Assembly: GCA_013139225.1 (NCBI GenBank)
Contig: WTBG01000030.1
Coordinates: forward strand, 1-15,939
Length of the DNA stretch: 15,939 nucleotides
Reading direction: 5' to 3'
Source: Deltaproteobacteria bacterium
Lineage (GTDB): Bacteria; Desulfobacterota; WTBG01
Numbering within the stretch: the stretch's first letter is position 1; each line of letters starts with the position of its first letter. Positions 1-8,784 of the stretch are shown here, piece after piece. Under the pieces are notes generated by a model that was not told where the DNA came from, ran no database searches, and saw only the letters and a list, made by a program, of their open reading frames with translations. The translations under genes were made by a program, and so were the position numbers.

Positions 1-394
1 TTAACATAAAGAAAACAAAGAGATTAAGGTAAGTAAAGTATCGGCGGAAACCCGGATCATCATGCATGTAGCCAATGGAATATACATGAATGATAAAAGA
101 CACCCCGGAGACAGTTAGCATCATTACTAGAGAGAGGGCATCTACTAAAAAACCAATGTTTACCTTAAGATCACCGCAGGGTATCCATGTATAGAGAGGT
201 ACCTCAAAAACACGGGCATCAGGAGGTAACTGAAGAACTTCCCATAAAATGCGGCAGGAGACGAGAAAAGAGAGAAGAATGGCAGTAGACCCTATAAGAC
301 CTATCAACCTTTTGGAAAAGCGTATCCCTAAAATGCCATTGATGATAACTCCCAAAAGCGGGAAAAACGGAACCAGCCAAATATATTCTATCAT
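1..394 (-). CDS. nuoL: NADH-quinone oxidoreductase subunit L, N-terminal part (runs off the window)
   Basis: Only the first 131 codons lie in the window; the gene continues past the left edge. The translation begins MIEYIWLVPFFPLLG and shows the hydrophobic first helices of NuoL, followed by segments with LVDALSLVML and FIIHVYSIGYM, which are hallmark NuoL positions before the antiporter-like core. The protein is the distal, Mrp-antiporter-like ion-pumping subunit of the complex I membrane arm. I chose the ATG at 394 because AAGGAG lies 7 bases upstream. It begins 16 bases after the nuoK stop, as expected for a translationally linked nuo operon. The lateral helix and the pumping lysines and glutamate cannot be checked because they lie outside the window. 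Confidence 0.93.
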   Translation of the reverse strand, partial: MIEYIWLVPFFPLLGVIINGILGIRFSKRLIGLIGSTAILLSFLVSCRILWEVLQLPPDARVFEVPLYTWIPCGDLKVNIGFLVDALSLVMMLTVSGVSFIIHVYSIGYMHDDPGFRRYFTYLNLFVFFML

Positions 395-410
395 AGGTAT
401 GCTCCTTCGA

Positions 411-713
411 TTACCACTTCATCAGATTGATATCATCAACATTAACGGTTTCCCTGTTCCTGTAAAGAGCAATGATGATACCCAATCCTACAGCAGCCTC
501 AGCGGCAGCTACCGTCATTACAAAAAAGACAAAAATCTGACCATCCATAGAATCCAAATGGCGGGCAAAGGCAATGAAGGCTAGATTCGCCGAGTTGAGC
601 ATCAATTCAATACACATAAAGATGACAATGGCGTTCCTTCTTACAAAAACCCCCAACACCCCTATAAAAAAGAGGACAGCGCTTAAAACCAGATAATGTT
701 CTATAGGAACCAT
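411..713 (-). CDS. nuoK: NADH-quinone oxidoreductase subunit K
   Basis: This is a 100-residue membrane protein with three transmembrane helices, the usual length for NuoK, part of the complex I proton channel (MrpC-like). The two conserved membrane glutamates are at E36 (in CIELMLNSANL) and E72 (in TVAAAEAAVGLG), the same numbering as in E. coli NuoK. The frame could open nine codons earlier at a TTG (740), but MVPIEHYLVL is the normal NuoK start and an AGGGGAAG ribosome site sits just upstream of the ATG at 713. It follows nuoJ after an unusually long gap (714-850) that holds an inverted repeat, and precedes nuoL by 16 bases. Confidence 0.95.
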   Translation of the reverse strand: MVPIEHYLVLSAVLFFIGVLGVFVRRNAIVIFMCIELMLNSANLAFIAFARHLDSMDGQIFVFFVMTVAAAEAAVGLGIIIALYRNRETVNVDDINLMKW

Positions 714-783
714 AGATATTCTTCCCCTAATCTTGTACAAGTATTACTATGTTTACTTCAGAGTACTCAAAAACTAAAATCAT

Positions 784-850
784 GATTTAGGAATTTGGGA
801 ATTTCATATTAATCAATTTGCCAATCCCTTAATTCCCCAATTCCTAAATT
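784..850. repeat. 67-bp imperfect inverted repeat between nuoJ and nuoK
   Basis: Arms 784-803 and 831-850 match as inverted repeats at 18 of 20 positions, around a 27-base centre. The plus-strand right arm reads AATTCCCCAATTCCTAAATT. The right arm touches the nuoJ stop codon. The element fills half of a 137-base gap where nuo operons normally have almost none. There is no T-tract after the hairpin in the operon direction, so a terminator is unlikely. It could be an intergenic palindromic or miniature repeat, or an mRNA-stabilising hairpin. No second full copy is visible in the window. Confidence 0.7.
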
Positions 851-1360
851 TCACAACTTCTTTTTAGCCAGGACAATTGCACCGATGATAGCAGCTAATA
901 ACAAAACCGAGGTAATCTCAAAAGGCAAAAGGAATTCAGTAAAGAGCAGCCTTCCAATAACCTCACTATTACCCGCGGCGTTTACTGCCTCCGGTGAAAA
1001 ATCGCCTTTTCCTCCAGTGAAAACTCTAACCGTCATAATAGATACAAAGGAAATGGCAAGCACAATTGAAATGGCCATTGCCCAGAACTTTTGCAAACCG
1101 TGACTACTCTTAGAAGCGACTTCACTTTCCAGGTTGAGTAACATGATAACAAAAATAAACAGCACCATGATCGCCCCCGCATAAACAATGACCTGAATCG
1201 CCGCAATAAACTGGGCATTAAGCAGCAGGTAAAGTACAGCCAGGCAGAGAAATGTTAAGACAAGAAACAAAGCGCTGTGAACAGGATTCTTTCTTAAAAT
1301 CACCATGAGGGACGAAACCACCATGATGGCAGCTAAACCATAGAAAAGAATCGCTTCCAT
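851..1360 (-). CDS. nuoJ: NADH-quinone oxidoreductase subunit J
   Basis: The 169-residue product is the NuoJ (ND6-like) membrane subunit of complex I. It starts MEAILFYGLAAIMVV, has about five transmembrane helices, and carries the conserved third-helix segment VIVYAGAIMVLFIFVIMLLN, the region of the pi-bulge that links quinone chemistry to pumping. A lysine-rich tail (AKKKL) ends the protein. AGAGG lies a few bases before the ATG. The distance from nuoI is 90 bases (1361-1450), wider than elsewhere in the operon. Those bases contain a short CCCC/GGGG hairpin at 1436-1450 but no gene. Confidence 0.95.
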   Translation of the reverse strand: MEAILFYGLAAIMVVSSLMVILRKNPVHSALFLVLTFLCLAVLYLLLNAQFIAAIQVIVYAGAIMVLFIFVIMLLNLESEVASKSSHGLQKFWAMAISIVLAISFVSIMTVRVFTGGKGDFSPEAVNAAGNSEVIGRLLFTEFLLPFEITSVLLLAAIIGAIVLAKKKL

Positions 1361-1450
1361 AAATCAACCTCTACTTACATCTCAAAGTTTCTACAACTTA
1401 AAAAAATAATTAGCCTTTTATCAATAACCGATTTTCCCCAATTCAAGGGG

Positions 1451-1885
1451 TTACTCCCTTAGTAATCTTTCTTTATTATAAAGCATACCTTCCCGAGTAT
1501 ATTCTGCCAGCTCATACTCTCCCGTCATTAAAAGAGCTCCCACCGGACAGGCCTCAACACAGTATCCGCAAAAGATACAACGGGAAATATCAATCTGATA
1601 ACTACTGGCATATTTTTCATTATTCTCGTTCTCAGCAGTCTCAATGGTAATACACTGAGCGGGGCAAACCGCCGCACAAAGACAACAGGCAACACACTTC
1701 TCTTTTCCGTTATCATCTCTCAAGAGCTTATGCAGTCCATGAAACCTGGGATAGGGTGTCCATTTCTCTTCAGGATACATTAAGGTAATGGGCTTCCCTA
1801 AAATGGTGGTTTTTAAAAAATACCATAAGGTCTCCCTCAGTCCGCAGAGTAATGCCCAGATATGCTTGATAATAGAGCCTATCAT
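1451..1885 (-). CDS. nuoI: NADH-quinone oxidoreductase subunit I (2x[4Fe-4S])
   Basis: This 144-residue protein is the ferredoxin-like NuoI subunit that carries clusters N6a and N6b from NuoG toward the quinone site. Two motifs are visible: C64xxC67xxC70xxxC74P and C103xxC106xxC109xxxC113P. The N-terminal 30 residues (WALLCGLRETLWYFLK) form the amphipathic helix that docks on NuoH. The length is normal for the family. A GGGAAGG ribosome site precedes the ATG, and the gene lies 14 bases after nuoH, so the two are clearly co-transcribed. All eight cysteine ligands are present, so it should be functional. Confidence 0.96.
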   Translation of the reverse strand: MIGSIIKHIWALLCGLRETLWYFLKTTILGKPITLMYPEEKWTPYPRFHGLHKLLRDDNGKEKCVACCLCAAVCPAQCITIETAENENNEKYASSYQIDISRCIFCGYCVEACPVGALLMTGEYELAEYTREGMLYNKERLLRE

Positions 1886-1899
1886 TACCTTCCCTTTGC

Positions 1900-2943
1900 C
1901 TAAAGCAGATTAAAAATTTGAAGAATAGCAGTGAGCACAATATTAAACAGAGCCAGTGGGAATAAAACCTTCCAGCCAAATTTCATCAACTGATCATAGC
2001 GCAAGCGCGGATAAGTCGCCCTCAGCCAGATGAGGAAAAATAGAAAGCAAAATACCTTAACACCAAATACACATATAGGAAGCAATGAAACCACAAGTTG
2101 GCCTATTAATGTAGTGGGATGAAGGCTGCTTATATCAATAAACGGAAGATGCCAGCCTCCTAAGAAGAGAGTAGTAACAAGCGAGGCCATCACAATCATG
2201 TGGGCATACTCTGCCAGGAAAAAGAGAGCAAATTTCATGCTGGAGTATTCCACATGGAAACCTGCTACCAGTTCACTCTCTGCCTCAGGCAGATCAAAAG
2301 GTGTGCGATTGCATTCTGCTACACTACAGATAAGAAAAAGTATAAAACCCAGGGGTTGCTTTATAATAAACCAGAGATCTTTTTGGGCGTTAACTATTTC
2401 AACCATGCTTAAAGAACCTGTGAGCATCAACACGCCAATTATGGACAGACCGGCGGGCAACTCATAACTAATCATCTGGGCAGAAGCACGAAGCCCTCCC
2501 ATAAGGGCATATTTATTATTAGAAGACCAGCCCGCGAAAGTTAAACCGTAAACACTTAAAGAAGATAGGGCAAAGATATAGAGAATACCGATATTTACAT
2601 CAGCAATCCTTAAGGGAATCGTCTGGCCAAAAATGGTCAGTTCATTTCCAAAGGGAACCACTGCAAAAGAAGCGAAAGCACACACCGTAACAACAAAAGG
2701 AGCAAGGACGTAGATAACCTTGTTGGCATTAGCCACCACAATATCTTCCTTAAAAAATAACTTTATACCATCAGCAATAGGCTGCAACAAGCCGTGCCAC
2801 CCCACTCTCATAGGACCATAGCGTACCTGCATGTGCCCTAAGACTTTACGCTCAAGCCATGTGAGATAGGCGACACCCAGAAGCATGGCTATAAACACCA
2901 CGATGATTTTAAGAAGCATGATGGAAAGTGTAATGAGATCCAT
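1900..2943 (-). CDS. nuoH: NADH-quinone oxidoreductase subunit H
   Basis: The 347-residue integral membrane protein is NuoH (ND1-like), which forms the quinone-entry chamber with NuoB and NuoD. The first helix is followed by the conserved segment YLTWLERKVLGHMQVRYGP and then GLLQPIADGIKLFFKE. A later loop has RTPFDLPEAESELVAGF, the acidic E-channel region typical of the family. About eight transmembrane helices are expected and the length is normal. AAAGGAG lies roughly 13 bases before the ATG, a rather long spacing. It sits 18 bases downstream of nuoG and 14 upstream of nuoI. NuoH-like subunits also occur in membrane hydrogenases and formate hydrogenlyases, but the surrounding J, K and L genes make complex I the best call. 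Confidence 0.96.
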   Translation of the reverse strand: MDLITLSIMLLKIIVVFIAMLLGVAYLTWLERKVLGHMQVRYGPMRVGWHGLLQPIADGIKLFFKEDIVVANANKVIYVLAPFVVTVCAFASFAVVPFGNELTIFGQTIPLRIADVNIGILYIFALSSLSVYGLTFAGWSSNNKYALMGGLRASAQMISYELPAGLSIIGVLMLTGSLSMVEIVNAQKDLWFIIKQPLGFILFLICSVAECNRTPFDLPEAESELVAGFHVEYSSMKFALFFLAEYAHMIVMASLVTTLFLGGWHLPFIDISSLHPTTLIGQLVVSLLPICVFGVKVFCFLFFLIWLRATYPRLRYDQLMKFGWKVLFPLALFNIVLTAILQIFNLL

Positions 2944-2961
2944 AAGGTTTACGTATCTCCT

Positions 2962-5601
2962 TTAACCTTTTCTGATTTCAACAAACGTTGGACGAAGATC
3001 CTTGCTCGTTAATGTGTTGACTGGTTGAGATTCAAAATGGTAAGGGATGAAGACCGTTCCTTTTGTCTGTTTCTTGTTAATCTTGACCTTTAACGCTATC
3101 TCACCTCTTTTCGATCTTACAAAAACTGGCTGGCCGTCTGTTAGCTGATAATCTCTGGCATCTTCCATACTCATCGCCACCCACCCGCCAGGACCCACCT
3201 GATCCAATTCGGGAGATTTGGTAGAAAGCGAACCCGAGTGAAAAAGAACACTTCCGACAAGTAGCAAAAGAGGGTAGTCTTTATCAGGCTCCAGCATTGC
3301 TTCATCAACCTCAACAGGAATAAAGCGAGCCTTTACCTTGGACAGCTTTTCACCATAAAGAGTGGTTTCTTTTCCACCATTTGGAGAACCCCATACAATT
3401 CCCTCTTCACCCAATCGAGAATAATTGACCTCTGTGTAGAGGGGAACAAGCGTACCAATTTCTTTCATCACTTCATCTGGTGTGGATGTGTTCATCTCAT
3501 AACCCATCTTGAGTGAAAGCTCTCCAAAAATCTCCAGGTCTGTCTTAACCCCTTCGAGCTTGTTGAGACCACAGTTTAATTTCTGAACTCGCCGCTCAAA
3601 GTTCGTATAGGTGCCACTCTTTTCTGCAAAGCTAGCAGCAGGCAACACCACATCTGCGCATTTGGCAGTAGGGGTTAAAAATAAATCCTGAACCACCAGA
3701 AAATCAAGGGACTCCAAAGCCTTTATGGTTTGAGCAGTATCAGGATAGGAAACCACAGGATTTTCCCCCACCAGATACAGGGCATTTATACTTCCTTTTT
3801 CAGCACCTTCAAACATCTCCAGGGCGCTTTGGCCTGGTTGTGATGGAATGGATGTCTTCCAGGCTTCCTCAAAAGCATTTCTTGCTTTTTCATCCGATAC
3901 CTCCTCAAATCCTGGAAGCAAATGGGGGAGGGCTCCCATATCCAAAGTGCCTTGAGAATTACACTTCTCTCCCAAAAATCCGATCCCCGAACCTTTTCTT
4001 CCCACCATACCAGTAAGCATGGCTAGATTGGCTACCGCCTGAGCCAGCTTCTCATCATCCGATATAATCCCCAAACCTGCGGAGACCAGGATACACACCT
4101 TTTTATTCTGGGACAGGAGCCTGGCTGTTTCCCTTATCTTATCCTCCTTAATACCGGTTATCTTTTCAACATAATCAAAACCATAACGAGCAGTCTTTGC
4201 TTTCAACTGCTCAAATCCTTCAGTTGAAGAAGAAACTAATTCCTTATCATAGAGGTTTTCACTGATGATTGCCTGGATCAATCCATTAAGCAGGACGATC
4301 TCTGTGCCGGGTTTGTGAGTAAGTGACACTGCTGCTAACTTGTTGAGCTTGATAGTTTTATCGCTGGCAACAATCAGTTGAGATTCATCCCTCTTCACTG
4401 CCATATTTACCTGATAGCCGATGACAGGGTGTGTTTCTGAAAGGTTAGATCGTACAACAAAGATCACATCGGCACAACGCACATCATTTAAGGTAATATC
4501 ATTTGCTGCATATCCCAGTGAACTCTTAAAACCCTTAAGCAGTCCAGAATAGCTGAACCCCCCTGCGTGATCAATATTATTGGTTCCAAGAGCAGCACGC
4601 ATAAATTTCTGAAAAAGATAAACCTCTTCATTGGTTAAACGATCAGAACAGATACCACCTATATGCTCTGCACCACGTTTCTCCTTTACCTCCGTAAAAC
4701 CCTTTGCCGCTCTCTCCAGCGCCTCTTCCCAGGTTACCCTTACAAGCTCTCCCGCCTCATTTTTAATCAAAGGGCTGTTCATTCTTTCAGGACTGGTGAT
4801 ATATTGATAGCCAAAACGCCCCTTAGCACAGAGGCTGCCTTTATTTACCCCGATGGTATCGTCTCCGATAATTCTATAGATACTGTTACCCTTAATTCCC
4901 AGGGTAAGAGTACAGCCAGTACTACAGTAGGAACAAATGGTATTAACCTTCTTGAGTTCCCAGGATCTAGCCTTATACTTAAAGAGTTTATCCGTTAATG
5001 CCCCTACAGGGCAAATATTAACGCACTCACCACAGAATTCACAGTTTAACACCCGCTCAAAATTGGTACCGATCACCGTTTTAAAACCACGGTCAACGAA
5101 ACTTATCGCAGCAACCCCTACGACTTCATCACAAACTCTTGCACACATCCCGCAGAGCACACATCGATTAGTATTTCTCTCAATTAATGGAGAATAGTAA
5201 TCAACAGGATACCCAAACTTACTATCCTGAAATCTATTCTCAGTCAGTTCATATTCATAGACTAAATCCTGCAATTTACATTCACCACCCTTATCACACA
5301 CTGGGCAGTCTAAGGGGTGGTGAACTAACAAGAGCTCCAGCAGGGTCTTTCGTGCCTTTCTCACCTCGGCGGTATTGGTGTGGATCACCATTCCATTGGT
5401 TGCAGGTGTAGAGCAAGAAGGAACTAGTCTACCCTTCATCTGTTCTACCTCTACCACACACATTCGGCATGCACCAAAAGGCATTAACCTTTTATGGTAG
5501 CAAAATGTAGGGACATAAACACCTGCAGCCTCTGCCGCCTCTAAAATGGTTGCTCCCTCTTTAACATCAACTTCTCTTTCATCTATGGTCAAACTAAGCA
5601 A
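2962..5601 (-). CDS. nuoG: NADH-quinone oxidoreductase subunit G, hydrogenase/formate dehydrogenase-like form
   Basis: This 879-residue iron-sulfur/molybdopterin-fold protein is the electron wire of the peripheral arm. In order it has an N-terminal [2Fe-2S] domain (C34, C45, C48, C63), the His-ligated cluster H95xxxC99xxC102xxxxxC108, and two full [4Fe-4S] motifs (C147/150/153/157 and C187/190/193/197). An N7-type cluster follows (C223, C226, C230, C258), then a molybdopterin oxidoreductase fold to about 690 and a dinucleotide-binding C-terminal domain from about 770. Canonical NuoG has only one cluster where the two [4Fe-4S] motifs lie; the doubled form is typical of HndD hydrogenase and formate dehydrogenase alpha subunits. 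The catalytic Cys/Sec of formate dehydrogenases is absent: the matching stretch is NNIDHAGGFSYSG (341-353). I infer an electron conduit, not an active dehydrogenase. Translation starts at TTG, with AGGAG about 10 bases before it. Confidence 0.93.
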   Translation of the reverse strand: MLSLTIDEREVDVKEGATILEAAEAAGVYVPTFCYHKRLMPFGACRMCVVEVEQMKGRLVPSCSTPATNGMVIHTNTAEVRKARKTLLELLLVHHPLDCPVCDKGGECKLQDLVYEYELTENRFQDSKFGYPVDYYSPLIERNTNRCVLCGMCARVCDEVVGVAAISFVDRGFKTVIGTNFERVLNCEFCGECVNICPVGALTDKLFKYKARSWELKKVNTICSYCSTGCTLTLGIKGNSIYRIIGDDTIGVNKGSLCAKGRFGYQYITSPERMNSPLIKNEAGELVRVTWEEALERAAKGFTEVKEKRGAEHIGGICSDRLTNEEVYLFQKFMRAALGTNNIDHAGGFSYSGLLKGFKSSLGYAANDITLNDVRCADVIFVVRSNLSETHPVIGYQVNMAVKRDESQLIVASDKTIKLNKLAAVSLTHKPGTEIVLLNGLIQAIISENLYDKELVSSSTEGFEQLKAKTARYGFDYVEKITGIKEDKIRETARLLSQNKKVCILVSAGLGIISDDEKLAQAVANLAMLTGMVGRKGSGIGFLGEKCNSQGTLDMGALPHLLPGFEEVSDEKARNAFEEAWKTSIPSQPGQSALEMFEGAEKGSINALYLVGENPVVSYPDTAQTIKALESLDFLVVQDLFLTPTAKCADVVLPAASFAEKSGTYTNFERRVQKLNCGLNKLEGVKTDLEIFGELSLKMGYEMNTSTPDEVMKEIGTLVPLYTEVNYSRLGEEGIVWGSPNGGKETTLYGEKLSKVKARFIPVEVDEAMLEPDKDYPLLLLVGSVLFHSGSLSTKSPELDQVGPGGWVAMSMEDARDYQLTDGQPVFVRSKRGEIALKVKINKKQTKGTVFIPYHFESQPVNTLTSKDLRPTFVEIRKG

Positions 5602-5675
5602 TGCCGTTCACTCCTAAAAGCTAATTTCTCATTTTATCCTGTTAATAATAGGACGTACAATCTTTTGTAAATAAT

Positions 5676-8600
5676 CTATTCTCCAGCATCACATCGTAAG
5701 CAGCGTTTGGCCTCACACACAGCGACTTCCTCTTCAAACCCTGTTTCTGCTTCTTTAAAACTCTTCCTCCGTTCTTCGACATCCAGAGTAGGCATCTCTG
5801 GCTGTTGGTAGGCTTCCATCTCTTCAGTCATCTCTATAAGGTCAACTAACATTCTGGGTCTGGGAATCTTTTGTCCTTTAGTAAGCTCATCTCTTCGCAA
5901 GTAATTATCAATTACCACCGCCGCTTTCTGCCCGGCTTGTATCGCTTCAATAACTGAGGCAGGTCCTGTTACCACATCTCCACCGGCAAAAATACCACGC
6001 ACATTGGTCTGAAGGGTATCAGGATCAACTTCAACAAAGTTCCACTTTGACACATTAACACCACTATCTTTCTCCAGGAAAGAAAGATCAGGCTCTTGAC
6101 CAATAGCCGGTATAATTACATCGGCACTGATCACAAACTCGGAACCCTGGATGGGAATGGGTCTCCTTCGACCTGTAACGTCGGGCTCACCTAACTCAGT
6201 GCGGATGCACTCCAAGCCTGTTACTTTGCCATCCTTCCCCAAAACCCTTAGAGGTGCAGCCAAATAATTTATTCTCACTCCCTCATGCTCCGCCTCATCA
6301 ACCTCTTCCTTGCTGGCAGGCATCTCTTCTCGACTTCGACGATAAACGATATTTACTTCTCGAGCACCTAGACGTACGGACGTTCGAGCAGCATCGATTG
6401 CTGCATTCCCACCTCCAATAACCACTACCTTATCTCCAGGTTTCTCATGCTTTCCAAGATTAACGTTCTTTAAAAAGGTTATACAATCAAGAAAACCCTC
6501 AAATTCGTCTTCCCCTGGTATCTTTAGATTTAAACTCTTCCACGCACCCACACCAATAAATATGGCTTCATATTCTTTCCGAAGATCATCAAGCGTAATG
6601 TCCTGTCCAACAACCGTGTTGGTCTTAATCTCAACACCCAACATGCTAATATCATTAATCTCCGCTTCTACCTCTTCCCTTGGCAATCGATAATCAGGTA
6701 TTCCCATAGTGAGCATGCCGCCCGCAACCGGTAAGGCTTCAAAAACGGTAACGGCGTAACCTTTTTGCATCACATCACGTGCACAGGTAAGACCCGCAGG
6801 CCCTGATCCGATGATTGCTACCTTCTCCCTTTGCGTGATCTCAACTGGAGTAATTGGTATCCTTCCCACCTTTTTCTCATTGTCTGCCACAAATCGCTTG
6901 AGTGATTTGATAGAAATAGGCTTATCAGTCTCCCCCCTTGCACAATCATATTCGCAAGGGTGGGTACATACGCGACCACACACCGCTGGAAAGGGGTTAT
7001 CCCTTCTAACCATTTCCAGAGATTCCTGGTATCTGCCCCAGCCAATTAAAGCCACATAGCTCGGCACATCTATCCCCACAGGACAGGCATTCTGACAGGG
7101 AGCCGGTGTTAACCTTTTGCATACCTTAGCAGGACATGTTTTATCGATAACGTGAGCTTCAAATTCCTCTCGAAAATATCTCAGGGTAGTCAGTACTGGA
7201 TTGGGAGCTGTTTGACCTAAACCACAAAGGGCTGTTGTTTTAATAGTGGTCGCTAAATCTCTCAAGGTATCAACATCGCTTGCAACCCCCTCACCCTGGG
7301 AAATACGGGTCAGGATATCCAACATCATCTTGGTGCCAACCCTACAGGGAGTGCATTTTCCACAGGACTCCTCCTGGGTAAAAGCAAGGAAGAATTTTGC
7401 CATATCCACCATACAGGCTGTCTCATCCATGATGACCATGCCGCCAGAACCCATGATCGCACCTGTCGCATTTATCGAATCATAGTCTACCGGGGTATCC
7501 AACATGCTCTCTGGCAGGCAACCCCCTGAAGGGCCCCCTATCTGCACAGCCTTAAACTCTCTACCAAATTGCAGGCCATCGCCAATGTCATAGATGATAC
7601 TCCGAAGAGGAATACCCATGGGAACTTCAACCAGTCCAATATTGTTAACCGCTCCTGCGAGTGCAAACACCTTGGTGCCTTTGCTCTTTTCCGTTCCAAT
7701 GCTTGCGTACCATTCCCCCCCACTGAGTATTATTTGGGGTATATTTGATAATGTCTCAACATTATTTAATACTGATGGTTTACCCCAAAGGCCTTTATGG
7801 GCTGGGAAAGGAGGCCTGGGCCTGGGCATACCCCTCTTCCCCTCAATAGAAATCATTAAAGCTGTCTCCTCGCCACAGACGAAGGCACCTGCCCCCGGAT
7901 ATATCTCTATATCAAAATCATAGTCTGAACCTAAGATATTCTCTCCTAAAATACCGTATTCCCTAGCTTGTTGAATTGCTATCTTCAACCTATCAACAGC
8001 TAAAGGGTATTCAGCTCGCACATAGATATACCCGTGATGTGCACCTACTGCCTTTCCTGCAATAGTCAATCCCTCCAGCACGGCATGGGGATCTGCCTCC
8101 AGGATACTTCTATCCATAAAGGCGCCTGGATCTCCCTCGTCACCATTGCAGAGGACATACTTAACATCTCCTTTAGCCTTAGCACAAAATTCCCACTTAA
8201 GACCTGTAGGAAAACCAGCACCTCCTCTGCCCCGCAATCCCGATATCTTCACCTCTTCTATTATTTCTTCAGGTGTTATAGAGGAGAGGGTTTTCCCAAG
8301 AGCCGCATATCCATCTCGAGCGATATATTCATCAATACTTTCAGGATCAATCAACCCTCGATTTCTCAGAGCCCTCAACACCTGATGACTAAAAAAATTG
8401 ATTTCATTTAGTAAGGGGATTTCCTTTTTCGTAACCGGTTCAGAAAACATCAGTTTCTTCACAGGTCTTCCCTTTAAGATATGCTCTTCTATCAGATAGG
8501 GAACATCTTCTGGGGTAAGTTTTTGATAGAAGATGCCCTCTGGATAAACCACCATAATAGGGCCAACCGCACAGAAACCATTACAACCGGTAATCACAAC

Positions 8601-8726
8601 TCTCACTTCATCCTGCAATCCTCTCTTTATCAATTCCTCTTCTAAGGCTTCTTTTACCTTGAGAGAACGATTAGATGTACATCCGGTTCCAGCACAAATG
8701 AGCATATGTGTACGAAAATCTGCCAT
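5676..8726 (-). CDS. nuoF: NuoF fused to a GltD/NfnB-type NAD(P)H oxidoreductase module
   Basis: This single 1016-residue reading frame is about twice the normal NuoF length. Residues 1-95 are a thioredoxin-like [2Fe-2S] domain (C11, C16, C48, C52). Residues about 110-525 are the NADH/FMN core, with GLRGRGGAGFPTGLKW (163-178), CNGDEGDPG (193-201) and the N3 cluster ligands C455, C458, C461 and C501. Residues 531-615 form a GltD-type iron-sulfur domain (C531, C536, C544, C548, C583, C587, C591, C595). Residues 635-945 form the FAD/NAD(P)H module: GSGPAG at 640-645, GGGNAA at 771-776, then YRRSREEMPA (795-804), an arginine-rich loop that in the GltD family usually favours NADPH, and GIFAGGD (911-917). 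The tail carries CEAKRCLRC (1004-1012). Known NuoF oxidises NADH; the fused half resembles glutamate synthase small subunit, NfnB and the Sporomusa-type transhydrogenase. I infer NADH/NADPH coupling. No frame break or internal start site was seen. Confidence 0.94.
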   Translation of the reverse strand: MADFRTHMLICAGTGCTSNRSLKVKEALEEELIKRGLQDEVRVVITGCNGFCAVGPIMVVYPEGIFYQKLTPEDVPYLIEEHILKGRPVKKLMFSEPVTKKEIPLLNEINFFSHQVLRALRNRGLIDPESIDEYIARDGYAALGKTLSSITPEEIIEEVKISGLRGRGGAGFPTGLKWEFCAKAKGDVKYVLCNGDEGDPGAFMDRSILEADPHAVLEGLTIAGKAVGAHHGYIYVRAEYPLAVDRLKIAIQQAREYGILGENILGSDYDFDIEIYPGAGAFVCGEETALMISIEGKRGMPRPRPPFPAHKGLWGKPSVLNNVETLSNIPQIILSGGEWYASIGTEKSKGTKVFALAGAVNNIGLVEVPMGIPLRSIIYDIGDGLQFGREFKAVQIGGPSGGCLPESMLDTPVDYDSINATGAIMGSGGMVIMDETACMVDMAKFFLAFTQEESCGKCTPCRVGTKMMLDILTRISQGEGVASDVDTLRDLATTIKTTALCGLGQTAPNPVLTTLRYFREEFEAHVIDKTCPAKVCKRLTPAPCQNACPVGIDVPSYVALIGWGRYQESLEMVRRDNPFPAVCGRVCTHPCEYDCARGETDKPISIKSLKRFVADNEKKVGRIPITPVEITQREKVAIIGSGPAGLTCARDVMQKGYAVTVFEALPVAGGMLTMGIPDYRLPREEVEAEINDISMLGVEIKTNTVVGQDITLDDLRKEYEAIFIGVGAWKSLNLKIPGEDEFEGFLDCITFLKNVNLGKHEKPGDKVVVIGGGNAAIDAARTSVRLGAREVNIVYRRSREEMPASKEEVDEAEHEGVRINYLAAPLRVLGKDGKVTGLECIRTELGEPDVTGRRRPIPIQGSEFVISADVIIPAIGQEPDLSFLEKDSGVNVSKWNFVEVDPDTLQTNVRGIFAGGDVVTGPASVIEAIQAGQKAAVVIDNYLRRDELTKGQKIPRPRMLVDLIEMTEEMEAYQQPEMPTLDVEERRKSFKEAETGFEEEVAVCEAKRCLRCDAGE

Positions 8727-8784
8727 CTTATAATATTACTTCCCTTTATTTCGAGTTTTTAAAGGTTTAAATTTAAAATCAAAA

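Noticed and set aside
249..584. Plus-strand open frame of 111 codons over the nuoL/nuoK junction
   Set aside because: It lies antisense to nuoL and nuoK, has no recognisable domain, and the minus strand shows intact family motifs with ribosome sites.
732..741. Perfect 10-bp palindrome CTTGTACAAG between nuoJ and nuoK
   Set aside because: It is short, likely by chance in this AT-rich gap, and is not placed next to a promoter signal.
1436..1450. Short CCCC/GGGG hairpin just after the nuoI stop, sharing AATTGGGGAA with the 784-850 repeat
   Set aside because: The stem is only four pairs and the shared 10-mer is too short to claim a second copy or a terminator.
2962..5601. Possibility that the nuoG frame is a catalytic formate dehydrogenase alpha subunit
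   Set aside because: The catalytic Cys/Sec is missing and the gene sits between nuoF and nuoH in a membrane-arm operon.
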